Positions 17,782-25,805 of a stretch of DNA of 39,562 nucleotides are shown piece by piece. Made by a program: the position numbers and the translations under genes. The number at the start of each line of letters is the position of its first letter. The first letter of the stretch is position 1. The notes under the pieces are model-generated. The model did not search any database. It saw only the letters and a program-made list of their open reading frames with translations, and was not told the origin of the DNA. The stretch is from an uncultured Dokdonia sp. (lineage in GTDB: Bacteria > Bacteroidota > Bacteroidia > Flavobacteriales > Flavobacteriaceae). The DNA lies in NCBI GenBank assembly GCA_913060645.1, contig CAJXSW010000014.1:1-39562 (forward strand), given 5' to 3'.

Positions 17782-17795
17782 CTTTTTTTAATCAC

Positions 17796-17809
17796 GCTTT
17801 CGCGAAAGC
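17796..17809. repeat. Dispersed palindrome GCTTTCGCGAAAGC (perfect copy)
   Basis: Perfect copy between the terminator and the stop of the outer-membrane protein gene, with the fuller flanks ATCAC before and GTAAC after the core. Confidence 0.95.
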
Positions 17810-17821
17810 GTAACAACTAAC

Positions 17822-18916
17822 CTATAAGTCTAATCGCAATCCAAGAGAAACATTATTTACCTCTCCCAGCTCTACCGTTTTAAACGCCGAACTCAAATCG
17901 TACTTAGCATACAAGCTAAGGTCTCCAGTCACTCTTATGTAACTTGATAATCCATAAACTAGGTTATCACCGTCGTAGTCTTGACGCGACTTCGTTTTTA
18001 TACGGTCGCCATTTTCTTTGTATTTCAACTTTTGCTGAGTTCCTAAGCGCACCCCTGCATATCCACCTATTCCCATTCTAAATTTACCACCCGTTCTGTA
18101 ACGCACATAATCTTCCTTCTGTTCTTTTTTCCATCCTCCAAATTCAAAATGCAACGGCACCACAAGGTTTGTCACTCTGATTTTTGCCTTTTTAAGATCA
18201 AATGGAAATTCTTGAAAAGTATTTTCTCCATCTACACTTTCTAAAGTTCTGTTGTCTTTAATAGATAAAAAATTGCTTTGTAAGGAGAGTCCATACTTAA
18301 AATGTAGCGCTCCAGAATTTTGGAAAACTCTAGTTTTCCAAGCGTACCCCAACTCCACAAACGTAGATTTACCTATAGAAAAGTCATCACCTATATCTGC
18401 ATCATCACTTATCGCATTATTGAGACCCATTGCAAAAACGGTTTCTCCATAGGTACGTCTGTCGTAATTTGTTACTCCAGGTTTATTTCTATTTACAGCA
18501 ACACCTAATACTCTATTACCATCTCGATCAACACCTCCTAATCCAATCTCAACCGAAGTTCCATAATAGGGATTCATGTGTCCGGTACGCTTCACTAATT
18601 CTATTTGATTATCAATAATTGCTAACTCATTTTCTATATTAAGTGCTATTTCTTCTGCTGCTTCTTTTTTTCTCTCCTCTACTTCAGCAGCGCTTAGATC
18701 TAGCTTCTCTTGTTGCGCATTTATATATTCAATACGTCTTTTAAGTGTTTGTTTCCAGTTTTCTGTTAGTTGCTCTTTTCTTTTTTCTAGAGCCGACACT
18801 TGGCTCACGATATCCCCAGAGACTTCTTTCTTGACTTCCTCAACCTCTTGCGCATGCACATTTTGGGCAAAGATAATCACTGTTGCCGCTAGGGCAATTT
18901 TAAAAATTGACTTCAT
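17822..18916 (-). CDS. Exported coiled-coil plus beta-barrel outer-membrane protein
   Basis: The product has 364 residues with a Sec signal peptide at about 1-22 (ends NVHA). Residues 25-110 are charged and heptad-rich, very likely a periplasmic coiled coil. From about 113 on the sequence alternates polar and hydrophobic residues with many Gly and aromatic positions (GTSVEIGLGG, YGLSLQSNF, KFRMGIGGYAGVRLG) and ends in SLGLRLDL, as outer-membrane barrels do. I do not recognise a named family. It is the third gene of a set with an ECF sigma factor and a membrane protein, 51 bp after the latter, so it may be a sensor or a target of that sigma system. Confidence 0.8.
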   Translation of the reverse strand: MKSIFKIALAATVIIFAQNVHAQEVEEVKKEVSGDIVSQVSALEKRKEQLTENWKQTLKRRIEYINAQQEKLDLSAAEVEERKKEAAEEIALNIENELAIIDNQIELVKRTGHMNPYYGTSVEIGLGGVDRDGNRVLGVAVNRNKPGVTNYDRRTYGETVFAMGLNNAISDDADIGDDFSIGKSTFVELGYAWKTRVFQNSGALHFKYGLSLQSNFLSIKDNRTLESVDGENTFQEFPFDLKKAKIRVTNLVVPLHFEFGGWKKEQKEDYVRYRTGGKFRMGIGGYAGVRLGTQQKLKYKENGDRIKTKSRQDYDGDNLVYGLSSYIRVTGDLSLYAKYDLSSAFKTVELGEVNNVSLGLRLDL

Positions 18917-18967
18917 AATTGTTTGTGTTTTGTGCGCTCGATGATGGCGCGTTATTGATGAATTTTC

Positions 18968-19765
18968 TTAATTATCTTTATTTGCAACTGCTTCTACAGC
19001 TCTATTAAACTCTTTTTTGAGCGTGCGGAACATTCTATCTTTAAAGGAGTCTGGATCAACCTCTGCCTCTACATCTAGCAGTAATTCGTTTGCATTTACT
19101 ACTGGAGTTTGTGCTTCATAGATTTTCTGTCGCTTTATTTCAGTTTGTGCATTTTTAAGTAGCATATCGACCTCATCATCCGTTACAGAATAGTCACTTA
19201 CATCAACGACTGTAACTCCATTATTTTCTTGAGACACATAAGCCTTGTTAAGTGACTTATCACTTAACATTCCGTCATTAACGTTACCTACCTTAGCTAC
19301 GGCATTGTTTTTAGTTGAAGCAACTGTGGCTGTTGGCTTATAATTATTGCGGTATGTTTTGGTAGCAGTATTAGTTTTTTGCTTCGCATCACGCTTTCGC
19401 GAAAGCGTAACTTCATCATTCTCCACCTCTGCTGCAGCATCCTTTTCTACAACCTCCACCACCTGTATGTTCTCAGTGTTCCTTAAATTAATATTACTTG
19501 CATCTTCTTTATCGATGGTATTATTAATAGTTTCTGGCGTTTGTACTATTTGATTTTCTATTCCACCACTATCACCTCCAAAAATGATAGCTGTAAGAAA
19601 AACACCTGCAATAAAACTAGCTGCAATAGCAAGCCAGAACACCATGCCATTTTTCTTTTTACCCTGCTCCGTCTCAAGTTTACCCTCTATACGATCCCAA
19701 GCAGATGCGGTAGGTGCTATACGGCGACCTTCCAACTTTTCTTTAAAATTATCTTCTAACTTCAT
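18968..19765 (-). CDS. Single-pass membrane protein, probable anti-sigma factor
   Basis: The protein has 265 residues from the ATG at 19765; an ATG three codons upstream (19774) is equally possible. The N-terminus (DNFKEKLEGRRIAPTASAWD) is a short helical cytoplasmic segment of the kind that binds sigma factors in Bacteroidota. One transmembrane helix lies at about 41-62, and the remaining 200 residues are low-complexity and presumably periplasmic. It overlaps the end of the ECF sigma gene, the usual arrangement for a sigma/anti-sigma pair. The anti-sigma role is inferred from topology and position; no zinc-binding (ZAS) motif is seen. A perfect dispersed palindrome lies in frame at 19393-19406, encoding LSRKR. 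Confidence 0.75.
   Translation of the reverse strand: MKLEDNFKEKLEGRRIAPTASAWDRIEGKLETEQGKKKNGMVFWLAIAASFIAGVFLTAIIFGGDSGGIENQIVQTPETINNTIDKEDASNINLRNTENIQVVEVVEKDAAAEVENDEVTLSRKRDAKQKTNTATKTYRNNYKPTATVASTKNNAVAKVGNVNDGMLSDKSLNKAYVSQENNGVTVVDVSDYSVTDDEVDMLLKNAQTEIKRQKIYEAQTPVVNANELLLDVEAEVDPDSFKDRMFRTLKKEFNRAVEAVANKDN
19393..19406. repeat. Dispersed palindrome inside a coding sequence
   Basis: Perfect copy within the probable anti-sigma gene, read as TLSRKRDA on the minus strand, a different frame from the copy at 12506. It lies in the variable periplasmic region. Confidence 0.95.
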
Positions 19766-20318
19766 TGGTCCCATTATTAATTAATTCTTCTTCAAGTTTT
19801 GCTTGCAATTGCTTCCTTGCCTTAAACAACTGACTTTTTGAGGTGCTCTCACTTATTCCTAGTGTAGTCGCTATCTCCTTGTGTTTGTATCCCTCTATAG
19901 CATACATTATAAAAACTACACGGTATCCCTCTGGCAGATCATCTATTAAACTCTGGATGTGTGCCACCTCGAGATCTGTCTGGATATTATTTATAGCATC
20001 GTTGCTCTCAATCTCACCATCTTCTGTGAAGCACAACTTCTTTATCGCACGTAAGTAAGAAATGCTTTCCCTTACCATAATCCTGCGTATCCATCCTTCA
20101 AAGCTTCCTGAATTTTTAAAACTATCTAGCTTTGTAAATACTTTTAAAAACCCGTTACACATAGCCTCCTCTGCCTGATGTACATCCTTTATATAATAAC
20201 GACACACACTTAGCATCTTAGGCGCGTGCTGCTCATAAAGTACTCGTTGAGCGTCTCTATTGCCTTTTATAGCTTTTTTAATAAGCTGTTTCTCGTTATT
20301 AAACTGTATGACTTTCAT
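19749..20318 (-). CDS. ECF-type RNA polymerase sigma factor
   Basis: A sigma-70 family factor of 189 residues with only regions 2 and 4. Region 2 runs from about 20 to 90 (VLYEQHAPKMLSVCRYY, then GSFEGWIRRIMVRESISYLR). Region 4 covers about 130-180 (LPEGYRVVFIMYAIEGYKHK, then EIATTLGISESTSKSQL). It directs polymerase to promoters I cannot identify here. It is the first gene of a three-gene set with the membrane protein and the outer-membrane protein, which suggests a cell-envelope signalling pathway. It has no TonB-receptor neighbour, so it is not a typical FecI/FecR-type unit. Confidence 0.92.
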   Translation of the reverse strand: MKVIQFNNEKQLIKKAIKGNRDAQRVLYEQHAPKMLSVCRYYIKDVHQAEEAMCNGFLKVFTKLDSFKNSGSFEGWIRRIMVRESISYLRAIKKLCFTEDGEIESNDAINNIQTDLEVAHIQSLIDDLPEGYRVVFIMYAIEGYKHKEIATTLGISESTSKSQLFKARKQLQAKLEEELINNGTNEVRR

Positions 20319-20404
20319 ACTTGATTGATGGGTTTCTATCTATAAAGACGCAAGCTCTTTATAAAAGGTTGCCTCGTGTATTTAAAAAAGTTTTTAAATA
20401 AAAA

Positions 20405-20448
20405 ATTCCAAAGTCTACAATAAGCATTCTTACTATAAACTTTGGAAT
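20405..20448 (-). terminator. Intrinsic terminator of rsmG
   Basis: Read on minus, ATTCCAAAGT pairs with ACTTTGGAAT and the stem continues inward through TATAGTAAG / CTTATTGTA with wobbles, leaving a 4-nt loop. A U-rich tail (TTTTTTATTT) follows. It lies 23 bp after the rsmG stop. Confidence 0.88.
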
Positions 20449-20470
20449 CCAAACTATGATTATAACAGTG

Positions 20471-21100
20471 TTACCCTTTAAACTTCATAGGTAAGTGTAC
20501 TACCTTTTTAGTTTCAAAAAACTCTTCTTCAAAAAATGAAGGAAGCTCATAAATGGTGGTAGTCGTATATTTTTGAAGCTCTTCTGTAAGATCGCCACCT
20601 TTTAAGTAGAGAATTCCATTCTTGAGTTCGTGAGTAGACTTTTTTGCAACTCTACCTTTTACCCAGTGTACAAATGTTTCCATTTGAGCTACTGCGCGAG
20701 AAACTACAAAGTCATATTGATCTTTTACGGTCTCAACGCGATCGTTTGTTGTCTTTACGTTTGTAATACCAAGTCCTTCTACAACCTCGTTTACTACTTT
20801 GATTTTTTTACCAATGCTATCTACTAGGTGAAAATTCACCTCTGGGTGTAGTATCGCTAGTGGTACTCCTGGAAATCCTCCTCCAGTACCCACGTCAAGA
20901 ATTTTACTTCCAGGGTTAAATCGCTGTACCTTTGCAATGCCCAGTGAGTGTAGTACATGACGTAAGTATATTTCATCAATATCCTTACGGCTCACAACAT
21001 TGATTTTAAGATTCCAGTCGTGGTATAAATCCTTCAATTTTGAGAATTGCTCGATTTGAGTTTCGGTGAGATCAGGAAAGTATTTTAATATGATATCCAT
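20471..21100 (-). CDS. rsmG: 16S rRNA (guanine(527)-N(7))-methyltransferase
   Basis: RsmG (GidB) methylates N7 of G527 in 16S rRNA. The 209-residue protein has the SAM-binding motif LDVGTGGGFPGVPLA from 68, preceded by the family stretch NLKINVVSRKDIDEIYLRHV and followed by VVSRAVAQ. Length is normal. It is a single-gene unit with its own terminator; on minus a weak -7-like TACTTTTA lies at 21120-21127. It is divergent from the desaturase gene. Confidence 0.96.
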   Translation of the reverse strand: MDIILKYFPDLTETQIEQFSKLKDLYHDWNLKINVVSRKDIDEIYLRHVLHSLGIAKVQRFNPGSKILDVGTGGGFPGVPLAILHPEVNFHLVDSIGKKIKVVNEVVEGLGITNVKTTNDRVETVKDQYDFVVSRAVAQMETFVHWVKGRVAKKSTHELKNGILYLKGGDLTEELQKYTTTTIYELPSFFEEEFFETKKVVHLPMKFKG

Positions 21101-21215
21101 TAGTAGTATATTAGGACTGTAAAAGTACCATTTTACTCCCTATTATTTTAACGCAGGTTCATAGCTGTGAGCGGGATTAAGTATTACTTTTACAAGGCTA
21201 TTATAAAAGAAAAAC

Positions 21216-21229
21216 TTTTTCGCGAAAGC
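21216..21229. repeat. Dispersed palindrome, degenerate copy
   Basis: TTTTTCGCGAAAGC keeps 12 of 14 positions. It lies in the rsmG-desaturase spacer, about 70 bp before the desaturase start. Confidence 0.6.
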
Positions 21230-21299
21230 GAGAGAAAAACGCTATACACAGTGCAATATCTTGAATTAAAGTGCGCTATGTTAGAGTAATTACAACATT

Positions 21300-22397
21300 A
21301 TGGAAAATACAATTAAATTTTCGCGCACGGACTCAGCAAAATTCTTCAGAACGCTGAACAAACGTGTAAATTCTTATTTTAAAGAAAACGACATCAAACG
21401 CACAGGTAACTGGAAATTGTACCTCAAGGCAATTATCATGTTTGCTATATACTTAGTACCTTATTTCTTATTCTTAACTCTTGATATGCCTACGTGGCTG
21501 CAATTACTTCTTACTGTTGTAATGGGTGTAGGAATGGCTGGAATAGGTATGAATGTTATGCATGATGGAAATCACGGTTCATTTTCTAGTAAAAAATGGG
21601 TCAACAAATTAATGGGTAGTAGTATCTATATACTAGCTGGTAATGTGTACAACTGGCAAGTACAACACAATGTACTTCACCACACTTATACTAATATACA
21701 CGGCCACGATGAAGATATGGAAGCTGGACGCGTATTACGTTTTTCAAAACATGGAAAATGGCACTGGGCTCATAAATTCCAGCAGTACTACTCTGTGTTT
21801 TTATATGGACTTCTTACTTTTAACTGGGCACTTACTACAGATTTTTTCCAAATGAAACGCTACATGAAGCGCAAACTATCTTATGGAAAACTACAAAGTC
21901 CTGCGAGACAATGGAGCACACTTCTTATCACTAAATCTATTTATCTAGGTATGTGGATCGTGATCCCGATGATTGTGATGGATCTTGCATGGTGGAAAAT
22001 TCTAATAGGATTCTTTATTATGCACTACGTAGCTGGAGTAATTTTAAGTGTGATTTTCCAACTTGCACACATGGTTGAAGATGCTCACATGCCATTACCT
22101 GATGAAACAGGAACCATGAAAAATACTTGGGCGATACACCAACTATTTACTACAGTAAATTTTTCTACTAAAAATAAAATCATGAACTGGTTTTCTGGAG
22201 GTTTAAACCACCAGGTAGAACACCACATCTTCCCTCACATTAGTCACGTACATTATACAAAGATTAGTAAGATTGTAAGAGAAACAGCAAATGAGTTCAA
22301 CCTTCCTTATCATGAGTATGAAACAACAAGAAAGGCGCTCGTTGCTCACTTCAACCACCTTAAAAATATGGGAATGAAACCTGCGATTACTGCATAA
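21300..22397 (+). CDS. Membrane fatty acid (acyl-CoA/acyl-lipid) desaturase
   Basis: A di-iron membrane desaturase of 365 residues that introduces a double bond into a fatty acyl chain. All three histidine boxes are present: HDGNH at 88-92, HNVLHH at 123-128 and HQVEHH at 304-309. Two pairs of transmembrane helices lie at about 42-86 and 205-255. A third box beginning with Gln or His before VEHH is typical of the front-end/linoleoyl-type group, but there is no fused cytochrome b5 domain. The position of the double bond cannot be read from sequence. It is a single-gene unit with a strong terminator. Confidence 0.93.
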   Translation: MENTIKFSRTDSAKFFRTLNKRVNSYFKENDIKRTGNWKLYLKAIIMFAIYLVPYFLFLTLDMPTWLQLLLTVVMGVGMAGIGMNVMHDGNHGSFSSKKWVNKLMGSSIYILAGNVYNWQVQHNVLHHTYTNIHGHDEDMEAGRVLRFSKHGKWHWAHKFQQYYSVFLYGLLTFNWALTTDFFQMKRYMKRKLSYGKLQSPARQWSTLLITKSIYLGMWIVIPMIVMDLAWWKILIGFFIMHYVAGVILSVIFQLAHMVEDAHMPLPDETGTMKNTWAIHQLFTTVNFSTKNKIMNWFSGGLNHQVEHHIFPHISHVHYTKISKIVRETANEFNLPYHEYETTRKALVAHFNHLKNMGMKPAITA

Positions 22398-22424
22398 AAC
22401 AAGCGTAATTTTTCAGAAAATATC

Positions 22425-22455
22425 AAGTGCCAAATCTCTTAAGGATTTGGCACTT
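22425..22455 (+). terminator. Intrinsic terminator of the desaturase gene
   Basis: A perfect 12-bp stem AAGTGCCAAATC / GATTTGGCACTT with a 7-nt loop and a T-run, 28 bp after the stop codon. Confidence 0.92.
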
Positions 22456-22508
22456 TTTGTTAACTTGCAGTACAAAACTTATATCAACATAATATATAAT
22501 CTCCTAGT

Positions 22509-23693
22509 ATGAATAAACTATCTACCCGTGTAACAGAAATGGCTACCTCTGCAACACTAGCAATGGCTGCCAAAGCAAGAGAATTAAGAGCAGAAGGAAA
22601 AGATATCATAGGTTTAAGCTTAGGAGAACCAGATTTTAATACTCCAGACTTTATAAAGGATGCCGCAATACAGGCGATAAATGACAATTATAACTCATAC
22701 ACTCCTGTAGATGGCTATGTAGAGTTAAAAGAGGCAATCATCACAAAATTTAAAAGAGACAACAAGCTCGATTATAAACTACCGCAAATTGTAGTTTCTA
22801 CTGGAGCAAAACAATCACTTGCTAATATTGCATTAGTATGTCTTGATCCAGGTGACGAGGTAATACTACCATGCCCTTACTGGGTAAGCTACTCAGATAT
22901 TGTAAAAATAGCAGAAGGTGTGCCTGTTGAAGTACCAACTTCTATAGATACTAATTTCAAAATGACTCCTGAGCAGCTTGAGGCAGCTATTACTCCTAAG
23001 ACTAAGATGCTTTGGTATAGCTCTCCTTGCAACCCTTCTGGATCTATTTACAGTAAAGAAGAATTACGTGGTCTAGCAGACGTTCTTGTTAAGTATCCAA
23101 ACATCATCGTTGTAAGCGATGAGATATATGAGCACATCAACTATGTAGGTGAGCACGCTAGTATGGCTCAGTTTCCAGACATGTACGATCGTACGGTTAC
23201 TGTAAACGGTGTGTCAAAAGCTTTTGCAATGACGGGATGGCGTGTAGGTTACATAGGCGGACCAGAATATATAGCTCGCGCTTGTAATAAAATGCAAGGA
23301 CAGGTTACTAGTGGTACAAACTGTATCGCTCAACGCGCTGTGATAACAGCTCTAGAAGCTCCAGTAAGCAAAGTACAATACATGATAGACGAGTTTAAAA
23401 GTCGTCGAACTTTGATATTAGACTTACTAAATGATATTGAAGGTTTTAAATGTAACGAGCCAGAAGGTGCATTTTATGTATTCCCGAATATCTCATACTA
23501 CTTCGGAAAAACACTAGGTGGAACAAAAATTGAAAACGCTTCAGATTTTTCACTCTACTTACTTGAAGCGGCAAATGTTGCGACGGTTACTGGTGAAGCA
23601 TTTGGAAATCCAGACTGTATACGTATATCTTATGCAGCTAGTGTAGACAACATAAAGAATGCAATGAAGCAGATTAAAGCTGCTGTTTCATAG
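22509..23693 (+). CDS. aspC: Aspartate aminotransferase, class I/II PLP enzyme
   Basis: A cytoplasmic PLP-dependent transaminase (fold type I) of 394 residues that should exchange amino groups between aspartate and 2-oxoglutarate. The sequence shows SLGEPDFNTP near the N-terminus, YSSPCNPSG near 170, the PLP-contact SDEIYE at 203-208 and the Schiff-base lysine Lys237 in SKAFAMTGWRVGY. The subgroup is the bacterial aspartate/prephenate type (I-gamma-like). Substrate assignment is from the family; a related aminotransferase for another amino acid cannot be excluded. It is a single-gene unit ended by a strong terminator. Confidence 0.9.
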   Translation: MNKLSTRVTEMATSATLAMAAKARELRAEGKDIIGLSLGEPDFNTPDFIKDAAIQAINDNYNSYTPVDGYVELKEAIITKFKRDNKLDYKLPQIVVSTGAKQSLANIALVCLDPGDEVILPCPYWVSYSDIVKIAEGVPVEVPTSIDTNFKMTPEQLEAAITPKTKMLWYSSPCNPSGSIYSKEELRGLADVLVKYPNIIVVSDEIYEHINYVGEHASMAQFPDMYDRTVTVNGVSKAFAMTGWRVGYIGGPEYIARACNKMQGQVTSGTNCIAQRAVITALEAPVSKVQYMIDEFKSRRTLILDLLNDIEGFKCNEPEGAFYVFPNISYYFGKTLGGTKIENASDFSLYLLEAANVATVTGEAFGNPDCIRISYAASVDNIKNAMKQIKAAVS

Positions 23694-23707
23694 TTCTTAT
23701 TAATTAC

Positions 23708-23721
23708 GCTTTCGCGAAAAC
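23708..23721. repeat. Dispersed palindrome, near-perfect copy
   Basis: GCTTTCGCGAAAAC differs at one base. It lies 15 bp after the aspartate aminotransferase stop, before its terminator, with the flank AATTAC before and ATAACA after. Confidence 0.85.
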
Positions 23722-23731
23722 ATAACAAATC

Positions 23732-23760
23732 AAAACCCGCTAATCTCTTAGCGGGTTTTT
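23732..23760 (+). terminator. Intrinsic terminator of the aspartate aminotransferase gene
   Basis: A 12-bp stem AAAACCCGCTAA / TTAGCGGGTTTT with a TCTC loop and following T-run, 38 bp after the stop. Confidence 0.93.
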
Positions 23761-23880
23761 TAATATCTCTAATTCCACAATAAGTCTTAATATTCTTCTG
23801 CGTAATAAGGCACCCAAGCGACCATATAATTTACTTGTGAATAAGTATCTTAGTAACGTAATAGTGAGTGAGAGAATACC

Positions 23881-23894
23881 GCTTTCGCGAAAGC
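23881..23894. repeat. Dispersed palindrome GCTTTCGCGAAAGC (perfect copy)
   Basis: Perfect copy 66 bp before the DUF885 lipoprotein start and 173 bp from the degenerate copy at 23708. An open frame runs through it into the gene, but that extension has no lipoprotein signal and is not real coding. Confidence 0.95.
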
Positions 23895-23960
23895 GCAACA
23901 AACACTTTAAAACAACGTAAACTGCAGAAAACTATAGCTGCAACTTCTATAATCTTCCTT

Positions 23961-25745
23961 ATGAAAAAAACACTACTCGCAGGAATAATGGCCTTAAGCC
24001 TAATAGCCTGTAAAAACGATGCCCCAACAGAAACAGCTAGTACAGCAGACACATCACTAGCTTTTAACAATGTGCTAGACAACTATTATGAAGACGGACT
24101 AAAGCTTAACCCGCTTAACGCGACGATGTCTGGAGATAATAGATATAATGACAAATTTCCGGACGCATTATCTCAATCACATAAGGATGCAGTAAAGATA
24201 TATTATACTTCGTACCGCGACTCTATCCAGCAATTTAACGACAGTGACCTCACAGACACAGAGAAGATGAGTAAAGAGGTACTACTCTGGGATATTGCCA
24301 TCAATATAGAAGGTATGGAGTTTAAAAAAGATCTCACTCCTATAGACCAGATGTGGTCTCCACATCTTATGTTTGGCCAGCTTGCGAGTGGAGCGAGTGC
24401 GCAACCATTTAACACTGTAGAAGATTACCGCAACTGGCAGCAGCGCGTAGATGAGTACCTAGTATGGCTCAACAGCTCAGAACAGAATATGCGCCAAGGA
24501 ATGAAAGAAGGCTACGTACTTCCTAAGTCTCTTATTAAAAAAATTATCCCACAAATGGATGCTATGACAGAGGCAACTGTAGAAAATCACTTGTTTTACA
24601 AGCCTGTAGCAAAATTCCCAGAAGGAATAACAGACGAAGATAAAAACACTTTACGCACAGATTACGTTGCGATGATAGAAGGTAAAGTTATCCCTGCTTA
24701 TGCAAAGATGCGCGATTTCCTACAAAATGAGTACCTAGCTGCTGGTCGCGATAGCTCTGGCTATAGTGACCTACCTGCAGGTAGCGATTATTATGACTAT
24801 GCTATCAAACTTTATACTACCACTACAATGAGCGCAGACGAGATACACCAACTCGGCCTGAGCGAGGTTACTCGCATACGTACTGAGATGGAAAAAGTAA
24901 AAGAGCAAGTTGGCTTTAAAGGAGACTTAAAAGCATTTTTTGATGATGTACGTACTAACAAAAAACTAATGCCCTACAGTACTCCAGAAGAAATCATTGC
25001 AAATTTTAATGCAATGCATGAGACCATTAAACCTCAAGTAGATTTACTTTTTAGCGTACAACCTAAAACAGCTTTTGAAGTGAGACAGACAGAAGCATTT
25101 AGAGAGAACTCTGCAAGTGCAGAGTATAATCCTGGATCGCTTGATGGAACTCGACCAGGTATTTTTTACACACCTATACCAGATGCTAGTACATATAATG
25201 TATATTCAGATGAGTCATTATTTTTACATGAGGCTGTTCCTGGACACCACTTCCAGGTGTCACTCACGCAAGAGAGCGAGACACTCCCACAGTTTAGAAA
25301 AACATTATGGTATAGCGCATATGGTGAAGGCTGGGCATTGTATACAGAATCGCTTGGTAAAGAGCTAGGACTTTATACAGATCCTTATCAATATTTTGGA
25401 ACACTGGGAGCTGAGATGCACCGCGCAGTTAGACTTGTGGTAGATACAGGAATCCACACTAAAGGATGGAGCCGCGAGAAAGCGATTGCTTATTGTCTAG
25501 AAAATGAAGCAGAAAGCGAAGCAGGTATTACATCAGAAATTGAGCGCTATATGGCAAATCCGGGACAAGCGCTTTCTTATAAAATTGGCCAACTTAAAAT
25601 TAGAGAGTTGCGCACAAAAGCAACCCAAGAGTTAGGTGATAAATTTGATATCAGAGAGTTTCACAAAGAAGTACTTGAGACGGGATGTATCCCACTTGCA
25701 CTACTTGAGGAAAAAATTAATGCTTGGATAGAAGAAAGTAAATAA
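23961..25745 (+). CDS. DUF885-family lipoprotein, putative metallopeptidase
   Basis: A lipoprotein of 594 residues with signal MKKTLLAGIMALSLIAC and lipobox Cys17. The ATG at 23961 is chosen for this signal; an upstream in-frame ATG at 23868 would start a protein with a non-signal N-terminus read through a repeat. The DUF885 signature is clear: HEAVPGHH at about 423-430 followed by EGWALYTE at about 456-463, which look like metal ligands and a catalytic Glu, so a zinc peptidase-like activity outside the cytoplasm is likely. The substrate is unknown. purT follows 60 bp downstream on the same strand, with no terminator between. Confidence 0.92.
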   Translation: MKKTLLAGIMALSLIACKNDAPTETASTADTSLAFNNVLDNYYEDGLKLNPLNATMSGDNRYNDKFPDALSQSHKDAVKIYYTSYRDSIQQFNDSDLTDTEKMSKEVLLWDIAINIEGMEFKKDLTPIDQMWSPHLMFGQLASGASAQPFNTVEDYRNWQQRVDEYLVWLNSSEQNMRQGMKEGYVLPKSLIKKIIPQMDAMTEATVENHLFYKPVAKFPEGITDEDKNTLRTDYVAMIEGKVIPAYAKMRDFLQNEYLAAGRDSSGYSDLPAGSDYYDYAIKLYTTTTMSADEIHQLGLSEVTRIRTEMEKVKEQVGFKGDLKAFFDDVRTNKKLMPYSTPEEIIANFNAMHETIKPQVDLLFSVQPKTAFEVRQTEAFRENSASAEYNPGSLDGTRPGIFYTPIPDASTYNVYSDESLFLHEAVPGHHFQVSLTQESETLPQFRKTLWYSAYGEGWALYTESLGKELGLYTDPYQYFGTLGAEMHRAVRLVVDTGIHTKGWSREKAIAYCLENEAESEAGITSEIERYMANPGQALSYKIGQLKIRELRTKATQELGDKFDIREFHKEVLETGCIPLALLEEKINAWIEESK

Positions 25746-25749
25746 TACC

Positions 25750-25797
25750 GCTTTCATGCAAGTGAAGTTTACACCGAGCTTGCCGAAGTGCGAAAGC
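25750..25797. repeat. Dispersed palindrome split by a 34-bp insert
   Basis: GCTTTC at 25750-25755 and GCGAAAGC at 25790-25797 rebuild the palindrome exactly. The 34 bp between them (25756-25789), read on minus, contain CTTCGGCAAGCTCGGTGT, which resembles short TTCGACAAGCTCAGTGT-type repeats I know from Bacteroidota genomes. The following AAAAC matches the right flank of the 30810 copy. Confidence 0.6.
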
Positions 25798-25805
25798 AAA
25801 ACATT

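Noticed and set aside
23868-23960. In-frame N-terminal extension of the DUF885 gene beginning MREYRFRES
   Set aside because: It is read through a perfect copy of the dispersed palindrome and removes the lipoprotein signal that begins at the ATG at 23961.
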